Shown: one piece after another, positions 1 through 7,472 of the stretch
Position numbering within the stretch: the first letter of the stretch is position 1
Layout of the letters: every line of letters begins with the position of its first letter
NCBI RefSeq assembly: GCF_008370255.1
Contig: NZ_SEUI01000001.1
Span: 304,289 to 362,765 of the forward strand
Reading direction: 5' to 3'
Length of the DNA stretch: 58,477 bases
DNA from: Pseudoalteromonas sp. FUC4
GTDB taxonomy: Bacteria > Pseudomonadota > Gammaproteobacteria > Enterobacterales > Alteromonadaceae
Position numbers and translations under genes: made by a program
The notes under the pieces: generated by a model
What the model was told of the DNA's origin: nothing
The model's input: only the letters and a program-made list of their open reading frames with translations
The model's database searches: none

Positions 1-2
1 TT

Positions 3-1160
3 ATTTCTGTAATTACTAAAGTGTTTAAACCCGCCGCTATATGTAACTCACCTTTGTTAAAGCATTTATTTGATGTGAGCTGGACATGGCTGGTGGTGCG
101 CTTATTTGGTATGGCGTTTGGTTTAATGACGTACTTAAGCCTAGGCAGCGAGATGATTACCTCGGCCAATACTGGCGCGCTGGTATTAAATGACTTATTG
201 CCAGTGTTGTTTTCGGTATTTATTTTAGCGGGCTTATTACTGCCGCTACTAATTAACTTTGGTCTACTAGAGCTTGCTGGTACGTTAATGACTAAAGTAA
301 TGCGTCCTGTATTTGGTGTACCAGGTAGAAGCGCGGTTGACTGTACTGCGTCGTGGTTAGGTGATGGCAGTGTGGGTATTTTAATGACTGCAAGGCAGTA
401 CGATCAAAAGCACTATACACAACGTGAAGCGGCTATTATTGGTACTACGTTTTCGGCGGTTTCAATTACATTTAGTTTAGTGGTGCTTGGGCAAGTTAAA
501 CTTGAATACCTATTTGCACCGTTTTACGCGACGGTATGTTTAGCTGGTATTGTTGCCGCTATTATTGTGCCGCGATTACCGCCATTGCGCTTTAAAAAAG
601 ACTTACTGATTGATGGTACTGAGCCAGATAGAGACGCTGAAACAATTCCGGGTCATAAAACTTTATTTGGGCATTCGTTAGATGTTGCATTAGCAAAAGC
701 TGATAACTCAACGGGTGTTAAAGGCACTATAAAAGAGGGCGTACATAATGCGCTTGATATGGTGTTTGGTGTATTGCCTGTGGTTATGGCGGTAGGTACA
801 TTTGCACTGATCATTGCTGAGCATACACCTATATTTCAGTATTTAGGTATGCCGTTTGTGCCATTTTTAGAGTTATTACAAGTACCCGAAGCAGCCGCAG
901 CGTCGCAGACTATTATGGTTGGTTTTGCTGATATGTTTATTCCGTCAATATTAGCAGCAGGGACTATTGAAAGTGATGTAACGCGCTTTATTATTGCGGC
1001 AATGAGTGTAACTCAGCTTATTTATATGTCTGAGGTGGGTGCACTTTTACTTGGCAGTAAAATACCGGTAAACATTTTAGAGTTGTTTATTATATTTATT
1101 TTGCGAACGCTAATTACTTTACCTGTTATTGCGCTAATGGCGCATTGGCTCGTAGGCTAA
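3..1160 (+). CDS. YjiH-family nucleoside-recognition (Gate) membrane protein, 5' truncated by window edge
   Basis: The reading frame is already open at base 3 and runs to a stop at 1158-1160. The upstream codons read as a continuing membrane-protein sequence, so the true start lies before the window. The GTG at 21 is probably internal. The protein is very hydrophobic, with many membrane segments. It contains the block VPGRSAVDCTASWLGDG, which I associate with YjiH and nucleoside-recognition (Gate) domain proteins. Members are thought to be inner-membrane transporters, but their substrate is not established. A strong hairpin terminator follows at 1202. The family call is from recalled sequence character; the transported compound is unknown. 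Confidence 0.75.
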   Translation: MSVITKVFKPAAICNSPLLKHLFDVSWTWLVVRLFGMAFGLMTYLSLGSEMITSANTGALVLNDLLPVLFSVFILAGLLLPLLINFGLLELAGTLMTKVMRPVFGVPGRSAVDCTASWLGDGSVGILMTARQYDQKHYTQREAAIIGTTFSAVSITFSLVVLGQVKLEYLFAPFYATVCLAGIVAAIIVPRLPPLRFKKDLLIDGTEPDRDAETIPGHKTLFGHSLDVALAKADNSTGVKGTIKEGVHNALDMVFGVLPVVMAVGTFALIIAEHTPIFQYLGMPFVPFLELLQVPEAAAASQTIMVGFADMFIPSILAAGTIESDVTRFIIAAMSVTQLIYMSEVGALLLGSKIPVNILELFIIFILRTLITLPVIALMAHWLVG

Positions 1161-1172
1161 ATTAACGAAAAT

Positions 1173-1194
1173 ATAATTAAGCGAATTGGTATTA
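1173..1194. repeat. Possible terminal remnant of the dispersed MITE-like repeat
   Basis: This short stretch, ending GCGAATTGGTAT, closely resembles the right end of the full element at 2937-3051, which ends GCGAATTGATAT, including the preceding TAATTAA. Only about 22 bases match, so it may be a decayed end or chance similarity. Confidence 0.35.
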
Positions 1195-1201
1195 TTGAAA
1201 A

Positions 1202-1227
1202 AGCCCTGATTGATCAGGGCTTTTTTG
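1202..1227 (+). terminator. Rho-independent terminator after YjiH-family gene
   Basis: An 8-bp perfect stem AGCCCTGA/TCAGGGCT with loop TTGA is followed by six T residues. It overlaps the stop codon of the small convergent DUF2897 gene. Confidence 0.9.
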
Positions 1228-1360
1228 TGTCTGTTGTATTTTTTATATTGGCGTTGGGTTTTATAAACTCCTGTTTTGCAGAGAGTCTAATCAGCGCAAT
1301 ATTACCAATGATAATGGCAAAAACAACAGCGACAATAATTACAATATGCCAAATTTGCAT
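1214..1360 (-). CDS. DUF2897-family small membrane protein
   Basis: This is a 48-residue gene. The ATG at 1358-1360 is preceded by AGGTGA about 7 bases upstream, a good ribosome site. The protein starts MQIWHIVIIVAVVFAI, so a single membrane helix spans about residues 5-25. It is followed by a short, mostly polar tail with the pattern NIALIRLSAK. That layout, a short N-terminus, one helix, then an asparagine and a basic patch, matches DUF2897, a small gammaproteobacterial family of unknown function. Its stop codon lies inside the hairpin that terminates the convergent YjiH-family gene. The family call rests on recall of the pattern. Confidence 0.7.
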   Translation of the reverse strand: MQIWHIVIIVAVVFAIIIGNIALIRLSAKQEFIKPNANIKNTTDTKKP

Positions 1361-1435
1361 CGCAGTATCACCTAATCTTTAGTACGTTTAAGTGTGACCG
1401 CTTTGCGCTATAACAGCAATTAAATTACTCAAAAT

Positions 1436-1473
1436 ACAATCAATAACTTTAAACACAATCAATAACGTTAAAA
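1436..1473. repeat. Two tandem 19-bp units at the 3' end of the PagL-like gene
   Basis: Two head-to-tail copies that both begin ACAATCAATAAC lie at 1436-1454 and 1455-1473. They differ at only a couple of positions. The second copy overlaps the last codons and stop of the PagL-like gene, so the duplication may have set its C-terminus. Confidence 0.6.
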
Positions 1474-2004
1474 ACGTCTCGCTACCGAAAGCGTTAAAAA
1501 GTTAAGCCCAGGGTTTGGCTCTTTAAAGCCAGCGTTTGAATAGTGAATAACGCGAAGGGCAACATTGGTGTGGCCAAAATCGGCTACAAGCCCTATGCGG
1601 TCTTCAAATTGGTAGTGAGTACTTATGTTTTTACCGGCAAACTGCGTTTCATCAATCAGTGATATACCAATACCTGCTTCTACATAAAATGGGGTGTTGT
1701 TAAAACTAAAGGCAGGAAATTGCAGCACAGGTGACATAGCAAGTACTAGGTTTGATTGTGTTTCATCGCCGTGGCGGTATTCCCACATGTTTACGCTGGT
1801 TTCAAAGTAAAAGCGTGCATCACCAATTATATTTTGCATGCTAGGTGCATGATACTGATACGCAAGCTTAACGCCGTTTACGTTACCTTCGCCTTTGAGA
1901 AGGTCAACGGCATAACCGTGGCTCGATTGAGCAAAAGCAAGTTTGCCAAAAAGTGAAACTACTAATACAAAAGAGATAATAAGTGTTTTCAGTGACGTTT
2001 TCAT
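1468..2004 (-). CDS. pagL: PagL-like lipid A 3-O-deacylase (acyloxyacyl hydrolase family)
   Basis: This 178-residue protein has an N-terminal signal peptide (about 1-26, ending LAFAQ) and a C-terminal Phe, as expected for an outer-membrane barrel. PagL removes the 3-O acyl chain of lipid A in the outer membrane. The signature HYSNAGFKEPNPG begins at residue 154, supplying the catalytic His154 and Ser156. From my recall of P. aeruginosa PagL (His126, Ser128, Glu140), the catalytic acid should fall at residue 168. That residue is Asn here, with Glu162 nearby. A TTG nine bases upstream is in frame, but ATG at 2004 better fits the signal peptide. The gene stands alone on the minus strand. Activity is uncertain because of the acid position. 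Confidence 0.82.
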   Translation of the reverse strand: MKTSLKTLIISFVLVVSLFGKLAFAQSSHGYAVDLLKGEGNVNGVKLAYQYHAPSMQNIIGDARFYFETSVNMWEYRHGDETQSNLVLAMSPVLQFPAFSFNNTPFYVEAGIGISLIDETQFAGKNISTHYQFEDRIGLVADFGHTNVALRVIHYSNAGFKEPNPGLNFLTLSVARRF

Positions 2005-2082
2005 AGGTGCCAAATGCTTGTTTGATTTAAGTTGATAACTAAATGATAAGGGCGACCTATTAACAATTACAATGAGGACAAA

Positions 2083-2229
2083 ATGCCGGTTGTATATGAG
2101 CTGTTAATGGAGGTTTCTAACTGGTTGAATTTATTTCAGTTATTCTATTGGTGCCGTTTGGGCATTAATAAGTTGCTTATTTGTGCCTTTTTTATTGCGT
2201 ATGGTTCGCGTAAATTACAGCCATCTTAA
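2083..2229 (+). CDS. Candidate small ORF, 48 aa, function unknown
   Basis: An ATG at 2083 is preceded by GAGGA at a spacing of about 4 bases, and the frame stays open for 48 codons to a TAA at 2227. The predicted peptide is rich in Leu, Phe, Ile and Trp and could be a small membrane peptide with one hydrophobic segment at about residues 28-40. I recognise no family. It fills the gap before the MlaC-like gene and could also be a chance frame within that gene's leader. Only conservation in relatives would settle it. Confidence 0.25.
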   Translation: MPVVYELLMEVSNWLNLFQLFYWCRLGINKLLICAFFIAYGSRKLQPS

Positions 2230-2249
2230 TCACACAGACATATACAATT

Positions 2250-2843
2250 ATGAAACTCTTTAAACTATTCGTTTTAGCCACTGCTTTTTTTAGCAGTTCG
2301 TTATTTGCACAAGCTCAGCAATCACCAGATCAGTTACTTGAGTCGGTAGCTGACAAGTTATTTGCAGATATTGGTCAAGTAAACTCAAAAGGGACAGCCA
2401 GCAAAGAAGCGATGGCTGCCATTGTTGAAAAACGTTTAATGCCACATATTGATGTTAAGTTTGTGTCGTTTAAATTATTAGGTAAACACATTAAAGGCAT
2501 AGAGCGCGAACAAGCAGTGCAGTTTATAGATGCAGTAGAGCACTACTTAACAGGCACATACGCTGGTGCACTAATGAAGTACACAGGTCAAAAAGTAGTA
2601 TTTGAGCGTAATAACGCAAAAAGTGACTCTGAGTACGCAACAGTTAATACGCAAATTATTGAACCAAATGCGCCTACTATCGACTTAAGCTTTAAGCTTC
2701 GTTTAGGTAAAAATAATGAGTGGAAAGTATACGATATAGTTGCTGAAGGCATTTCACTATTAAGCGCTAAACAAAAAGAGATTATTCAACGTATTTCTGA
2801 TGTGGGTTTAGAGCAAGTTATTAGCGAGCTTAAAAGTAAATAG
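2250..2843 (+). CDS. MlaC/Ttg2D-family phospholipid-binding periplasmic protein (stand-alone)
   Basis: This is a 197-residue protein with a signal peptide (about 1-22, ending LFAQA). The mature part shows the pattern of the toluene-tolerance/MlaC family. It has an N-terminal helical region with RLMPHIDVKFVSFKLLGKH, then YAGALMKYTGQKV, then a sheet region ending LRLGKNNEWKVYDIVAEGISL. Family members carry phospholipid across the periplasm between the outer membrane and the MlaFEDB transporter. No other mla gene is adjacent, so this is probably an extra, unlinked MlaC paralogue rather than part of the main operon. A hairpin terminator follows at 2883. Confidence 0.85.
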   Translation: MKLFKLFVLATAFFSSSLFAQAQQSPDQLLESVADKLFADIGQVNSKGTASKEAMAAIVEKRLMPHIDVKFVSFKLLGKHIKGIEREQAVQFIDAVEHYLTGTYAGALMKYTGQKVVFERNNAKSDSEYATVNTQIIEPNAPTIDLSFKLRLGKNNEWKVYDIVAEGISLLSAKQKEIIQRISDVGLEQVISELKSK

Positions 2844-2882
2844 ACTATTTGTCTGGCTCTGATTAAGCCCAACTCCAACCTC

Positions 2883-2920
2883 AAAAACGGCCAACTACTT
2901 ATGTACTTGGCCGTTTTTAT
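2883..2920. terminator. Rho-independent terminator after the mlaC-like gene
   Basis: A 12-bp perfect inverted repeat, AAAAACGGCCAA with TTGGCCGTTTTT, flanks a 12-base loop and gives a T tract on both strands. Confidence 0.85.
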
Positions 2921-2936
2921 ATTTTTGCGAAGGACA

Positions 2937-3051
2937 ATACCAATCCGCAGTAATACTTAATCATTTAGAACAACTAAATAACAAAATTTTTGCCTTGCTA
3001 TCACACGGTTTTCTACCTCAAAATAAATCACTTAATTAAGCGAATTGATAT
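2937..3051. mobile_element. MITE-like repeat, copy A (115 bp, short form)
   Basis: This noncoding element is bounded by imperfect terminal inverted repeats. The left end is ATACCAATCCGC and the reverse complement of the right end is ATATCAATTCGC, a 10 of 12 match. Its whole length aligns to the element at 54291-54499, which is in the opposite orientation and carries about 91 extra internal bases. It sits between the terminator of the mlaC-like gene and the promoter region of the ankyrin gene. No coding potential or clear target duplication is visible. The relationship of the two copies is seen directly; mobility is an inference. Confidence 0.75.
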
Positions 3052-3200
3052 AATCCTAAAGGATTGTTGTTATTGCGTAATTTTGCGCTAGCAGCAAAAC
3101 AAAGGTGTGCTAGAATATCGGCACTTTGATTAAGCGTGGTGTCAGCTTAAAACTGATATAACTTACCACCCCCAAGCCACACTGGAGTTGTGTTGTTTTA

Positions 3201-4538
3201 ATGGAAAATGTACTGATTTGGCCAAAGGAATACCCATTACTTATTAAAGGACTGGTAGAACAAAACGGTGCCTTTATTTTAGATGCTTTGGAAGCTTGGC
3301 CTGCTTGTCGTTCTACAAATGAAGACGATGGTGTATGCACCACCGTGCTGCCACCTATTTATTATTTGGCATGGCTAACCCCGCTGGAGCCATTTGAAGA
3401 ATGTTATTTTCAACATATCTCTGAATATGACGAAGACGCACAAGCGTACATTAGTGCGGTTAAAAGCCATTACTACGATAATGAATACACCCCTGAAAGC
3501 TTAGTGCTTATGCTATGCCAGCGCCTTGAAAAATACGCAAGTGTGGCTGCACAAAATACCATAGATACGCCACTGTCTTTAGTTGATTTATTTTTTAGTA
3601 AACGCTACTTCACCTTAATTGAGCATGCGTTAAATAATAAAAGTAAACTCTCGGCAAAGGACACATTAGCTCTATGGAAAGAAGTTGATTTTAGAGAGCG
3701 CCTAAGTGCGTTTATTCCAGAGTCTATTGCTGACTTGGATACTCTTTGTGAGCTTGCCAGCGAAAAAGTAGCAGCGGGTAAAGACTACTTTACGTTGCTT
3801 ACGCAGGTTTCTCCTGATGTTGACTCTGTTGTTCTTTTAGAAAAAGCTTTGCTTACTCATTTACGTAAAAAAACAGCTAAGCAAACAATGGCTATGCGCT
3901 TTATTGAGCAAGGCGCTACTGGTGTGCTTGCTGATGAAAATAATAAAACAGCCTTTATGTGGGCCGCCGAAAAAGGCTTTGTAAATGTGGTTGAAACGCT
4001 ACTTGCAAAGCAAGACAAAAAAGCGGTTGATAATTTAGGTAACACAGCACTTCATTACGCTGTATTTGCTAAAAATGAATCGTTAATGGTGCTGCTTATT
4101 AAAGCGGGCTATAACTTTAGAGCGCGCAATAAAGAAGGTTTAAGTTGTTACCGTTTAGCGGTTAGTATTAAAGCTAATAACTTGGTTAAATGTTTAGAGC
4201 GTGACTTTGGTATTAAAGAGCTTTCGCCGGAAGGGCAGTTCGATCGTATTAAAAAAGTACATGTGCTGCACGCTATCGTTACTATATTGTTGCCTTTGCA
4301 GTTGTTCTTCTTTTTTGATGAAACACTCTCTATTAAAAGTGAGCTGACGCTGGGTTTAACTATGACTGCAGTGATTTGTTTTTTCTTTGCGACCACTTTA
4401 AAACGCTGTGCGCTATATCCACATATTAAACACCCTTGGGGTTTATTTGTGCTTAGGGGCTTTTCGTTTATTAGCTTAATTGCTCAAATAGGATTGGCGA
4501 GTATTGTGGTGCTAGCTGCCTTGAGCGATTTAGTTTAG
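3201..4538 (+). CDS. Ankyrin-repeat protein with C-terminal membrane segments
   Basis: This 445-residue protein has three parts. Residues 1-235 form a largely helical region I cannot assign. Residues 247-335 hold about three ankyrin repeats, recognisable from the patterns NNKTAFMWAAEKGF, LGNTALHYAVFAKN and NKEGLSCYRLAVSIKA. Residues 352-440 contain three hydrophobic segments, so the C-terminus is membrane-embedded. Ankyrin repeats bind protein partners, and the membrane anchor suggests a tether at the inner membrane. There is no signal peptide. It is monocistronic, with a MITE-like repeat upstream and a shared terminator downstream. No specific function can be given. Confidence 0.8.
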   Translation: MENVLIWPKEYPLLIKGLVEQNGAFILDALEAWPACRSTNEDDGVCTTVLPPIYYLAWLTPLEPFEECYFQHISEYDEDAQAYISAVKSHYYDNEYTPESLVLMLCQRLEKYASVAAQNTIDTPLSLVDLFFSKRYFTLIEHALNNKSKLSAKDTLALWKEVDFRERLSAFIPESIADLDTLCELASEKVAAGKDYFTLLTQVSPDVDSVVLLEKALLTHLRKKTAKQTMAMRFIEQGATGVLADENNKTAFMWAAEKGFVNVVETLLAKQDKKAVDNLGNTALHYAVFAKNESLMVLLIKAGYNFRARNKEGLSCYRLAVSIKANNLVKCLERDFGIKELSPEGQFDRIKKVHVLHAIVTILLPLQLFFFFDETLSIKSELTLGLTMTAVICFFFATTLKRCALYPHIKHPWGLFVLRGFSFISLIAQIGLASIVVLAALSDLV

Positions 4539-4560
4539 TCACTTTTAAACAGTTAATAAA

Positions 4561-4594
4561 AAACGCGCTTAAAGTAATTTAAGCGCGTTTTTTT
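4561..4594. terminator. Bidirectional terminator between convergent ankyrin and DUF2069 genes
   Basis: A 13-bp perfect inverted repeat, AAACGCGCTTAAA with TTTAAGCGCGTTT around loop GTAA, has a T run on the plus side and an A run on the other. It can serve both genes. Confidence 0.9.
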
Positions 4595-4618
4595 GTATAT
4601 AGCGTTTATGTTTAAACC

Positions 4619-5062
4619 TTATTTACCGTGCTCATTTGCTGCTTTTTCTTCAGCTAACTCTTCTTTAAGCTTACGGATTTTTAAACCTTGTTCTTGTCCG
4701 CGATGTCTTGCGTAGTAAGTACAGCCAATAAACATAAATGATGCAAATACCAGCTCTAACAACACCCAAATTAACTCATCTGGCGCAGCCCACAGCATGG
4801 TAAGACCGTGGATAAAATAAAGCATTACAATAAAGTTAGCCCACGCATAGGTGTATGTGTTGTCTTGAATTATGCCTCTTAGCGGCAGCAGTAAAGGAAT
4901 GATAGGAAAAAACAATGACACCCAACTAGTATTACCGTCTAGAGGGGGTACAAAATACATCCACAAAGGGATCAGAATAAGTAAACCAACATAGCCAAAT
5001 AGTGCTGCACGTTGAAATTTTACCGTAATCGGCTTTTTAGCTGGACTGTCAGCTGTATTCAT
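4619..5062 (-). CDS. DUF2069-family inner-membrane protein
   Basis: This is a 147-residue membrane protein with four hydrophobic segments at about 21-39, 46-62, 72-90 and 97-116, followed by a charged C-terminal helix. The stretch YTYAWANFIVMLYFIHGLT is the hallmark I associate with DUF2069. Function is unknown. Its ATG overlaps the stop of wrbA as ATGA, so the two are translationally coupled. It is the last gene of the hypothetical-bepA-arsC-wrbA-DUF2069 operon. Confidence 0.85.
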   Translation of the reverse strand: MNTADSPAKKPITVKFQRAALFGYVGLLILIPLWMYFVPPLDGNTSWVSLFFPIIPLLLPLRGIIQDNTYTYAWANFIVMLYFIHGLTMLWAAPDELIWVLLELVFASFMFIGCTYYARHRGQEQGLKIRKLKEELAEEKAANEHGK

Positions 5063-5613
5063 TTAAGTTTTCTCGCAATGTGAGTAAGGCGTTTACCAAC
5101 GCTTTGGCATATTTTAATTTCGTCTTTACTTAGCTGTGCACTATTAGCGCTGCCAGCGACGTGTGTTGCACCGTATGGTGTTCCACCGGTTTGTGTTGCA
5201 AGTAGTTCGGGCACATCGTATGGCACGCCCATAAGCATCATGCCGTGGTGTAATAGTGGCAAAGATAAGTTAAGTAAGGTTGCTTCATTTCCACCATGCA
5301 TACTACTTGATGACGAAAATACACACGCTGGCTTATCGATTAATTGGCCTTTTAACCACAGGTCGCTGGTGGTTTCCCAAAAGCTTTTTGCTTGAGAGGC
5401 CATCATGCCAAATCGAGTTGGTGTACCAAATGCTAAACCATCGCAATTTATTAAATCATCTTTGGTGATCACGATATCGTGCGCATTTTTAGCTACAAAA
5501 GTACGCAGCAGGGCGGTTGCACCTTGTTGCTCTATCGACTCTGCTATCTCATGAGCCATTGCTTCAACTGAGCCATGGCTTGAGTGATAAAGCACCACTA
5601 TGGTTGCACTCAT
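5059..5613 (-). CDS. wrbA: WrbA-family NAD(P)H:quinone oxidoreductase (flavodoxin fold)
   Basis: This 184-residue flavodoxin-like protein starts TIVVLYHSSHGSVEAMA, the FMN phosphate loop. It also has FGTPTRFGMMASQ and the loop around SSSSSMHGGNEAT. WrbA proteins are cytoplasmic tetramers that use FMN and NAD(P)H for two-electron reduction of quinones, protecting against redox cycling. The start codon overlaps the arsC stop by one base (TAATG) and its own stop overlaps the next ATG. This places it firmly in the operon. Length is slightly below the usual 200 or so residues, consistent with the shorter marine members. Confidence 0.88.
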   Translation of the reverse strand: MSATIVVLYHSSHGSVEAMAHEIAESIEQQGATALLRTFVAKNAHDIVITKDDLINCDGLAFGTPTRFGMMASQAKSFWETTSDLWLKGQLIDKPACVFSSSSSMHGGNEATLLNLSLPLLHHGMMLMGVPYDVPELLATQTGGTPYGATHVAGSANSAQLSKDEIKICQSVGKRLTHIARKLK

Positions 5614-5960
5614 TATAAAACGCTTAGTACGTTTTCTGGTGGACGACCAATCGCTGCTTTATTGTTATTAACTACGATAGGGCGCTCAATCAATTTTGGG
5701 TATTTAACCATAGTGTTAATAAGTGCGTCCTCATTTGTTTCATCTTTCAAATTAAGCGCTTTGTAGTCATCTTCTTTTGTGCGCATCATTTCACGTACGG
5801 ATGAAAAACCAAGTTGGATTACAAGTGTTGAAATTTGATCATAAGTAAGAGGGGTTTTTAAATACTCTACAACACTTGGCTCTATCGCTTTACTTTGTAG
5901 TAGCGCTAGCGTTTCGCGTGATTTAGAACAACGTGGGTTGTGGTAAATAGTAACAGACAT
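5613..5960 (-). CDS. arsC: ArsC/YfgD-family arsenate reductase-like protein
   Basis: This is a 115-residue thioredoxin-fold protein of the glutaredoxin-linked ArsC family. Cys11 lies in the motif HNPRCSKSR, and the C-terminal region has the family pattern LIERPIVVNNNKAAIGRPPENV. Classic members reduce arsenate using glutathione. However, this gene follows bepA, as yfgD does in E. coli, and no arsenic transporter or ArsR regulator is nearby, so the real substrate may differ. It lies 53 bases after bepA and overlaps wrbA by one base. Confidence 0.85.
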   Translation of the reverse strand: MSVTIYHNPRCSKSRETLALLQSKAIEPSVVEYLKTPLTYDQISTLVIQLGFSSVREMMRTKEDDYKALNLKDETNEDALINTMVKYPKLIERPIVVNNNKAAIGRPPENVLSVL

Positions 5961-6013
5961 AAAATGATTCCAAAGTGTGAATTGCGTCTATTTTAGGGTA
6001 AGCGCTTGCAGAC

Positions 6014-7471
6014 TTAAAGTCTTGCAAGCTCTTTTTGTAAAAGTCGATACTGGGTAAGTAGTGCTTTTAAACGTTGTTGCTTTACAAGTTGGGTAGGCTC
6101 TACAAAGTTAAGTGCTTTTTGTACTTCGTCTGCGGCTTTTAAATAAGCGCCGTATTGTGCTAATACATCGGCGTTCGCTTCGTGATAAGAGGCTAATTTA
6201 TCTTGTTTTTTATACGCATCAGCAAGGAGTTGTTTGCCTAAGTTGTGGTCGGGCTTTTCGAGTAAAAAACTCTTCAAAATATTTTCGGCTAGTTCATATT
6301 GCTCAGCTTCTAGTGCTGCGTTGGCATAGTTGAGCGTAATCACCTGATTATTAGGGCGATACTGATTTAAATCAGCTAAAAATTTTACGGCTTCATCTGC
6401 CTTTTTTTGCGCGATGAGTAAATCGGTATGGGTGTCTATATAAAATAGGTTTTTAGGATCGTTTTTTAAAAGCTCGTCTAATATTGGGGCTGCTTCATCA
6501 AGCTTTTTTTGATCCAGTAAGCTAATAGCTAAACCGTACTTTAAAGCGGTGTTATCGTAGCTATTTTCGCGAAGTCGTTTTCTAAATAGGTCTTCGGCGT
6601 TTTCTGGCTTGTTGTCGTAGCGCGCAAGCACGCGGCTTTTAGCTAAATTAAACTCAAGACTGGCACTCATATGACGCACAGGAAATTGCTCTGCACGCAA
6701 ACGTACATCAGATACTCGGCTCTCTGGTAATGGGTGAGTAAGTAAAAACGCAGGTGGTTTATATTTATAACGAATTTGCGCGGCAAGTTTAGTTAAAAAC
6801 TCGCTCGATGCACGAGCATCAAAGCCTGCATTGTTAAGCGTTTGCATGCCTATGCGGTCAGCTTCTTGCTCGGCTGAGCGACTATGCGTTAACTGACTAA
6901 AAGCAGATTGTGTTTGGCTGGCAGATATAATGGCAATACCCGCATCTGGTGCAACAACGGTTGCTAATATTCCGGCAATCATACCGGCAATCGTCAGCGC
7001 GCTGTTATCTTGTTGTTGCTGTATTCTTCGTGCTAAGTGGCGCTGTGTTACGTGAGCAATTTCGTGACCAAGTACCGAGGCAAACTGGCTCTCGTTATCG
7101 GCTTGAGCTATTAACCCTGTGTGCACGCCAACGTGTCCGCCATAAAAGGCAAACGCGTTTATTTCTGAGTTGTTTATCCAAAAAAACGAAAACGGAAAGC
7201 GCACGTCATTAGCATTAGCAACGAGTTTACGACCAATAGTTGTGAGGTATTCATCAAGCACTGGGTCGTTTATTACTGGTGATGAGCCTCGTATTTGCAT
7301 CATCATTACTTCGCCAATGGCTTGTTCTTTTTCGAGTGGCAGTGCTTGTAATGCAGAAGTTCCTAAATCAGGAAGCGTAAAGTTGGTTTGCGCTTTTAAA
7401 GGTTCGCTTATTAATAAGCTAAACGTAAGCGCAGCACTGCATAAAGTGATAAATGCTGATTTTAGCTGCAT
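6014..7471 (-). CDS. bepA: BepA (YfgC), beta-barrel assembly-enhancing M48 metalloprotease/chaperone
   Basis: This is a 485-residue periplasmic protein with a signal peptide at 1-28 (ending LKAQ). The M48 zinc-protease domain has H136, E137 and H140 in GHEIAH, Glu201 in SAEQEAD and His246 in LLTHPLPE. These positions coincide with those I recall for E. coli BepA, including the His246 switch. TPR repeats fill the C-terminal half. BepA helps LptD and other barrels mature and degrades stalled ones. ATG at 7471 is preferred over an upstream in-frame start because AAGGA sits 6 bases upstream. That site overlaps the end of the preceding gene, so translation is probably coupled. Confidence 0.95.
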   Translation of the reverse strand: MQLKSAFITLCSAALTFSLLISEPLKAQTNFTLPDLGTSALQALPLEKEQAIGEVMMMQIRGSSPVINDPVLDEYLTTIGRKLVANANDVRFPFSFFWINNSEINAFAFYGGHVGVHTGLIAQADNESQFASVLGHEIAHVTQRHLARRIQQQQDNSALTIAGMIAGILATVVAPDAGIAIISASQTQSAFSQLTHSRSAEQEADRIGMQTLNNAGFDARASSEFLTKLAAQIRYKYKPPAFLLTHPLPESRVSDVRLRAEQFPVRHMSASLEFNLAKSRVLARYDNKPENAEDLFRKRLRENSYDNTALKYGLAISLLDQKKLDEAAPILDELLKNDPKNLFYIDTHTDLLIAQKKADEAVKFLADLNQYRPNNQVITLNYANAALEAEQYELAENILKSFLLEKPDHNLGKQLLADAYKKQDKLASYHEANADVLAQYGAYLKAADEVQKALNFVEPTQLVKQQRLKALLTQYRLLQKELARL

Positions 7472-7472
7472 T

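Noticed and set aside
5613..5960. Arsenic resistance operon
   Set aside because: Only an ArsC-like gene is present, with no ArsR, ArsB or ArsA nearby. Its operon is shared with bepA and wrbA.
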